A stretch of DNA of 64,000 bases from the NCBI RefSeq assembly GCF_000411115.1, contig NZ_KE150255.1, forward strand, positions 124,001 through 188,000, read 5' to 3'. The notes under the pieces are model-generated. The model did not search any database. It was not told the origin of the DNA and saw only the letters and a program-made list of their open reading frames with translations. The stretch comes from Capnocytophaga granulosa ATCC 51502. GTDB taxonomy: Bacteria > Bacteroidota > Bacteroidia > Flavobacteriales > Flavobacteriaceae. Within the stretch, counting starts at the first letter, position 1; each line of letters opens with the position of its first letter. This document shows positions 59,999-64,000 of the stretch, piece after piece. The translations under genes and the position numbers were made by a program.

Positions 59999-62100
59999 TT
60001 ATCGGCTTATTTTTTCAGCCCAAGTGAAAAGTTCTCCCAGATCGTAATCACCACTGTGAGGTTTGTCCCAAGGGAGAGCATAATCTACAGGATAGTGGTT
60101 ATTTTGGAGCGCTGTAGCAAGTATTAAGGATATAGCAGCAGAGGTATCACTATCCTTAGCACCATGACGTATACGCCAATATTTGGCTAGATGAGCATTT
60201 TTATTGCCTATGAAACTCATTGGGTTCATCAGTTTTACTATATTGGCATCTGCCATTTGGCTTTCTACAACACTGTTTTTTAAGGCATAAGGAGTGAAAT
60301 GCTTTTTGTCGGTGGTGGCATCGCCAAAGAGTTGGTTCTCACCTATGCTGAGGTCAAGCCCATCAAAAGCTGGGGGACTTTTGTGTCGCTCCATATAAGT
60401 GATATAGCCATCCCAGTCTATGGTCGTAACTTTACCATTTTTAAGTGTAAGGAAAGAATATTTGCTAAGGTCTGTTCCTTCCCTTTGAGCCTTTTCAGCA
60501 GCCGCTATAATAGTTTGCTTTAGCAATTCTTTAAAACTACCTTCACCTTTGGAGTTTAGGGTAAGCTGTTCGCCTTTGCTGTCTTTTAGCTTTAGGCTAT
60601 TGAGGTAAGCGGGGAAGTCCTTTTTGAGGTCAGCAGAAACTTTTGTCTGTTCAGGGGTAAAAGTCCCTGTCTTATAAGTGCGTTGTACATTGTAATCAAG
60701 CATAGAAATCTCCATCGTTTTGTACTGACTAAGGTTACCGAACTGCCATTCGTAGGCTTTGTCAGCGTTCTCTAAGTTGGTGATAGGACAATAAGCTGAT
60801 ACGGCGAAAATAGCATCAGTAGCAGGGGCAGCACCTAATTCCTTTAAGTAAGGCTCGTAAGCGGCTTGGTCTCCAGAAGCTCCTAAGAGGGCAGACGAGG
60901 CACCTCCCGCACTCGTACCATTGGAGATAATCTTATTGGCATCACCAGGTATTTCTTTGTCGTTATATTTCAGGTAGCGCACCGCTGCTTTTAGGTCTAC
61001 AATCACAGCAGGGGCTTTGCCTGTAGCCGAGGTACGTCCGCGTGCACCTGGTGAGGCTACGACAAAGCCTTTGCTAAGTGCCATAATAAGCGAGTTATTT
61101 GTATCTTTATTACCTCCAGTGAGTGAAAGGGGCTTGGCGGGCATATAGCCTCCTATGCCATTGGGTAAGAAAATAGGAGCAGTTTGAGCGTTAAAACCGT
61201 TGATTGTTTCGCCATTGAAGTAGGCTTCTGGAATGTAGATATTCAGCTGTTGGTATTGTTCTTCCACAGGATTAGCTACATATACAATCCCCTCATAGGC
61301 GCGTACTGTAAGGGTTTGAGTACCTTGTGTTACTTGTTGGGTAGTGTATTTGGTAGCATCAAAACGAAGGGGATATTTTTGCAATTCTTTTAAGATAGCT
61401 TCTCCTACGCTTTTAGCCGATTGCGGGTTCTGACCGGTAATTACACGGTTATCTACGCTCACCTTGTCTTGCCACAAGCCTGCTTTATCAATGATAGCCC
61501 CGTGCTCTTTAAGTTTGTCTTCTAATGAATAAGGCACTACTTTGGTGAGTTTTACAGCCTCTTCTTCCTCATTCGTAAAAGGACTCAAAGTTTTGCCACT
61601 CACTAAATATTTACCGTCAGAGAGTTTAATATTCACTAAGCCCGATGGTCCGTGACATACTGCAGCTACTACACCTCCTTTTTCGTAAATTTGTTGGGCT
61701 ATTTGGCAAGGGCTTCACTGTTGGCAAAATCCCACATGGTGCCGTGTCCGCCCGCATAAAAGATAGCGGCATAGTCCTCAGCTTTTACTTGTGAGGGAGC
61801 GAGGGTGTGAGCTAACTGTTTTTGGTAGTCGGCACTTTCCCAATATTTTTTATTGATAGGATCGTCTAACTTTACTCCGTAGGCAGTAGCTGTACCCCCT
61901 TTGGGGCTCACAAAATCGACTTTATAGCCTGCCGCCGTAAGCACTTCTAAGGGGTGCGTTACTTCTGATAGGAAATAGCCCGTAGTTTCTCCTGTATTCC
62001 CTAGCTGGGTATGGTTTGTTACTACAAAAAGTATTCTTTTGTTCTGTGCTACCCCTGCTACACTGTAGATAAGGGCGAGCAATACTATTAATTTTTTCAT
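59999..62100 (-). pseudogene. DJ-1/PfpI-type domain fused to a tannase-like esterase, frameshifted at 61702-61704
   Basis: The first frame gives a signal peptide (LIVLLALIYSVAGVAQ) and a DJ-1/Hsp31 domain (ILFVVTNHTQLGNTG, KVDFVSPKGG, AAIFYAGGHGTMWDF). It stops at 61699. Adding one A to AAA (61702-61704, minus) restores IAQQIYEKGGVVAAVCHGPS with the nucleophile Cys, and the frame runs on to 59999. The second half is a subtype-B tannase/esterase-like domain: LNIYIPEAYFNG, GARGRTSATGKAP, nucleophile elbow SNGTSAGGASSALLG, and RHGAKDSDTSAA with LPWDKPHSGDYD for the acid/His. The restored product is about 700 residues. A -7 box TACCTTTG (62126-62133) precedes it. Confidence 0.75.
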
Positions 62101-62165
62101 TGTTTTTTCTTTTTAAATTGAGAGACAAAGGTACGGCTAATATGTCTGTATTACTGTGAGGTATG

Positions 62166-62743
62166 TCACTTTTTTTGTGTGAAGTAAAATACAGACGGCT
62201 GAGGGTCTCGCGTGACACACCTAAATAGGAGGCTATCAAGCTCTTAGGTAGGCGTTGTAACAGCGAGGGATAGAGTGCTGCGAACTGTTCATAACGAGTG
62301 CGAGCATCATCGCTGAGCAGGGAAAGGATACGCCTTTGTTGAGCAGCATACCCCATATTACATTTTTGGCGGTGGAAGGTATTAAATTGAGGTAGTTCGG
62401 CACACAGTTTTTCTTTATCGGCATAAGTAATGGCAAGTATCTCAGTATCTTCTAAGCAGCAAATGTTAAGGGTAGCCTTCCTCTTACCGAAAAAGGCTTG
62501 ATAATCGGTAACCCACCAGTTTTCCATAGCAAATTGCACAATATGTTCTTTGCCATTAGCATCTAAGAGATAAGTTTTTAAGAGCCCTCTTAGCACCCAA
62601 TATTCGTGGGTAACGACTTTGTTCTCGGGTAGTAAGAAATCATCTTTTTTAAATGAATAATGGGTGAAATGCGAGGCGATATAAGCAAACTCCTCATCAG
62701 TAAGAGAGATGAGTTCTTCAAAGTGTTGTCGTAAAGGGTGCAT
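62166..62743 (-). pseudogene. Crp/Fnr-family regulator, likely frameshifted near its end (T7 run 62170-62176)
   Basis: From the ATG at 62743 (MHPLRQHFEELISL) a cyclic-nucleotide-binding-like domain (FLLPENKVVTHEYWVLRG, HIVQFAMENWWVTDYQAF) and a helix-turn-helix (PKSLIASYLGVSRETLSRL) are intact. In the given frame the ORF runs on through the next gene's promoter into its coding region, to 61922. One extra base in the run would end it at 62166 as SHKKK and stop (192 residues). The -7 box TACCTTTG at 62773-62780 supports the start. The protein probably works and may regulate the following gene. Confidence 0.75.
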
Positions 62744-62800
62744 ATTTTTGTAAAAGTAATATGATAAAGCAGCAAAGGTATAAAATAATTGACAATTAAC

Positions 62801-62855
62801 AAAAACTCCCCATGATGCGAGCCACATAGGCAGTTTGCGTCATGGGGAGTTTTTA
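62801..62855 (-). terminator. Terminator after the RNA ligase gene
   Basis: AAAAACTCCCCATGATGCG and CGTCATGGGGAGTTTTT make a long stem with a 17-base loop, followed by T-rich sequence on the minus strand. It lies 35 bases past the ligase stop. Confidence 0.75.
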
Positions 62856-62890
62856 CAATTAGCAGATTTGCCAATAGGCTTACCAACTCG

Positions 62891-63949
62891 TTATTTCTTA
62901 CTATCGTAGTAGTTATTCATTATTTTTGCAGAAAACTTGCTATCAGGAGTCCTAACCACAATCCCCTCTATCACATGCTGGGCAAAATAAGCCTCACAGG
63001 TAGCGAGCAATTCCCCTCTGCTGCTAAATTCTTTTTCAAAGATAATAGGAACCGTCTGGATACCAAGCGCTTGTGCTTTGGCTACAAACTCGGCATGAGG
63101 GAGCTTGTAGGTAATTCCTCCTCTGAGGCGATCTATACCAAAGAAACGAATATTGGCTGCTTCTTTTAGTGCAGGATTGAGTTTGTTACCCGAACTGCCT
63201 ACTCCTTGTCCGTTAAGCTCGCCACGCAATACAATCTCTGTCTCTTGGGCTGCTCTCAAGATATCTTGGTACTGGCTACCATATTTGATATAGGTTTCGG
63301 TACTCTCTACTTCTGTATCACCTTTCTTTACAAAACGCTCCATCACATTCTTGCGTGTGGCGATATACTCAGTGGAGATACTAATGGAAGTACCATCTAT
63401 CTTCTGGGTACCAATCAGATAGATAGGAAACACTACCTCATTCCACACATTGTTGATATTCTCTTCATCTGTCTGATACCAACCAGAGGGGAAAGGACTT
63501 AGTTGGGTGTCACCCATGAGCTTGATAGGGGCTTCATATTTGGTAATTCCTAAGCTCTCGGCACTGATAGGTTGTTCCCCTATATGAGAAGTTACTACGG
63601 AAAGAGGCAAGAGAATCCCATTGGAATAGACTTTGTCGCCATTAGGCTCTTTAGAGAGTGGGAACTTAATGGCTCGGATACGCCGTGGTTGGTCTTCTAT
63701 CTTACCCAGATAAGACTTCTTAGGATCACCGCCTGGAGCAATAAAATCCTGAAAGAGAGGTGTATCAGGCAAGCAATAATCAGGCTGGATATAGATAGCG
63801 GTGTCGCCTACTGCATAGAGGTCTTTTTGAGCAACCAACTCAAATCCTGTTTCTTCTAAGGTGATAAGCTCTACACGCTCGGCTAATTCCTCTTTTTTAT
63901 AGAGAGGAAATTTAGCTTTGATAGTTACTTTCTGTACGGGTGTTGCCAT
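62891..63949 (-). CDS. ATP-dependent RNA ligase (Rnl/DRB0094-like)
   Basis: The 352-residue protein has the nucleotidyltransferase motif I QKIDGTSISI (lysine nucleophile near 183), then RGELNGQGVGSSGNKL, FFGIDRL, EGIVVRTP (motif IV-like) and SAKIMNNYYDSKK (motif V). The N-terminal 150 residues form an OB-like module as in DraRnl. It would join RNA ends with 3'-OH and 5'-phosphate, acting in RNA repair. Together with rtcB it gives this window two chemically different RNA ligases. Confidence 0.85.
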   Translation of the reverse strand: MATPVQKVTIKAKFPLYKKEELAERVELITLEETGFELVAQKDLYAVGDTAIYIQPDYCLPDTPLFQDFIAPGGDPKKSYLGKIEDQPRRIRAIKFPLSKEPNGDKVYSNGILLPLSVVTSHIGEQPISAESLGITKYEAPIKLMGDTQLSPFPSGWYQTDEENINNVWNEVVFPIYLIGTQKIDGTSISISTEYIATRKNVMERFVKKGDTEVESTETYIKYGSQYQDILRAAQETEIVLRGELNGQGVGSSGNKLNPALKEAANIRFFGIDRLRGGITYKLPHAEFVAKAQALGIQTVPIIFEKEFSSRGELLATCEAYFAQHVIEGIVVRTPDSKFSAKIMNNYYDSKK

Positions 63950-64000
63950 GATTGTTATTTTGATGATACTTATAAGCCAAAGAAGGCCTAAAGAAAATAG

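Noticed and set aside
61922..62165. C-terminal extension of the Crp-type regulator into the DJ-1 gene
   Set aside because: It runs through the next gene's promoter and coding region in another frame and has no family resemblance; a one-base slip in the T7 run explains it.

Overview
The window reads as a Flavobacteriia chromosome, most likely Capnocytophaga or a close relative (inference). The supporting evidence is a complete gliding/type IX secretion cluster gldK-L-M-N (48434-53113), a PorD-type T9SS gene in the bamD-rpoZ-coaBC cluster (20485-23773), a SusC/SusD pair, many signal peptides and lipoboxes, a moderately low GC content, and promoters of the Bacteroidetes type (TTG, about 19 nt, TAnnTTTG).

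Layout. 1-12.6 kb is a mosaic accessory region: a cut-off AAA ATPase, a phosphatase, immunity-like and orphan genes, a uracil-glycosylase-like fusion protein, a stand-alone DnaB helicase domain, a PD-(D/E)XK protein, a SLOG protein and two WYL regulators, joined by repeated promoter, leader and terminator segments. 12.7-14.1 kb is pepD. 14.43-20.37 kb is an island bracketed by decayed IS1595-type elements that sits inside an older repeat with an 8-bp target duplication; it carries an AT-rich DUF262-HEPN gene pair and an FN3/leucine-rich-repeat lipoprotein. 20.5-24.7 kb is the housekeeping cluster bamD-rpoZ-coaBC-porD-chaN. 24.7-25.9 kb is repeat-filled, with two copies of a hairpin MITE-like element. 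25.9-33 kb holds a SusC gene (frameshifted), SusD and an outer-membrane beta-barrel receptor. 33-41.4 kb is a second accessory block of immunity-like genes, including two SUKH paralogues that flank an AAA ATPase/PD-(D/E)XK nuclease pair. 41.8-44.9 kb is an rtcB-prfH ribosome-repair operon with an unknown basic third gene; in front of it are a 26-codon ORF and an intrinsic terminator. 45-53 kb holds a vWA lipoprotein, an Acg-type nitroreductase, a Crp regulator and gldKLMN. 53.4-64 kb holds a PAS protein, a probable siderophore-uptake operon (TonB receptor, DUF4374 lipoprotein, esterase), a small coiled-coil lipoprotein, a DJ-1/esterase fusion gene, a second Crp regulator and an ATP-dependent RNA ligase.

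Most promising for new biology: (1) the leader of the rtcB-prfH operon, where a short ORF can form an anti-terminator, suggesting that stalled ribosomes switch on ribosome repair; (2) the mobile DUF262-HEPN module; (3) the ATPase-nuclease pair between the SUKH duplicates. Four genes are broken at homopolymers and one more has a frameshift outside a run, so sequencing error or phase variation must be considered before calling them pseudogenes.
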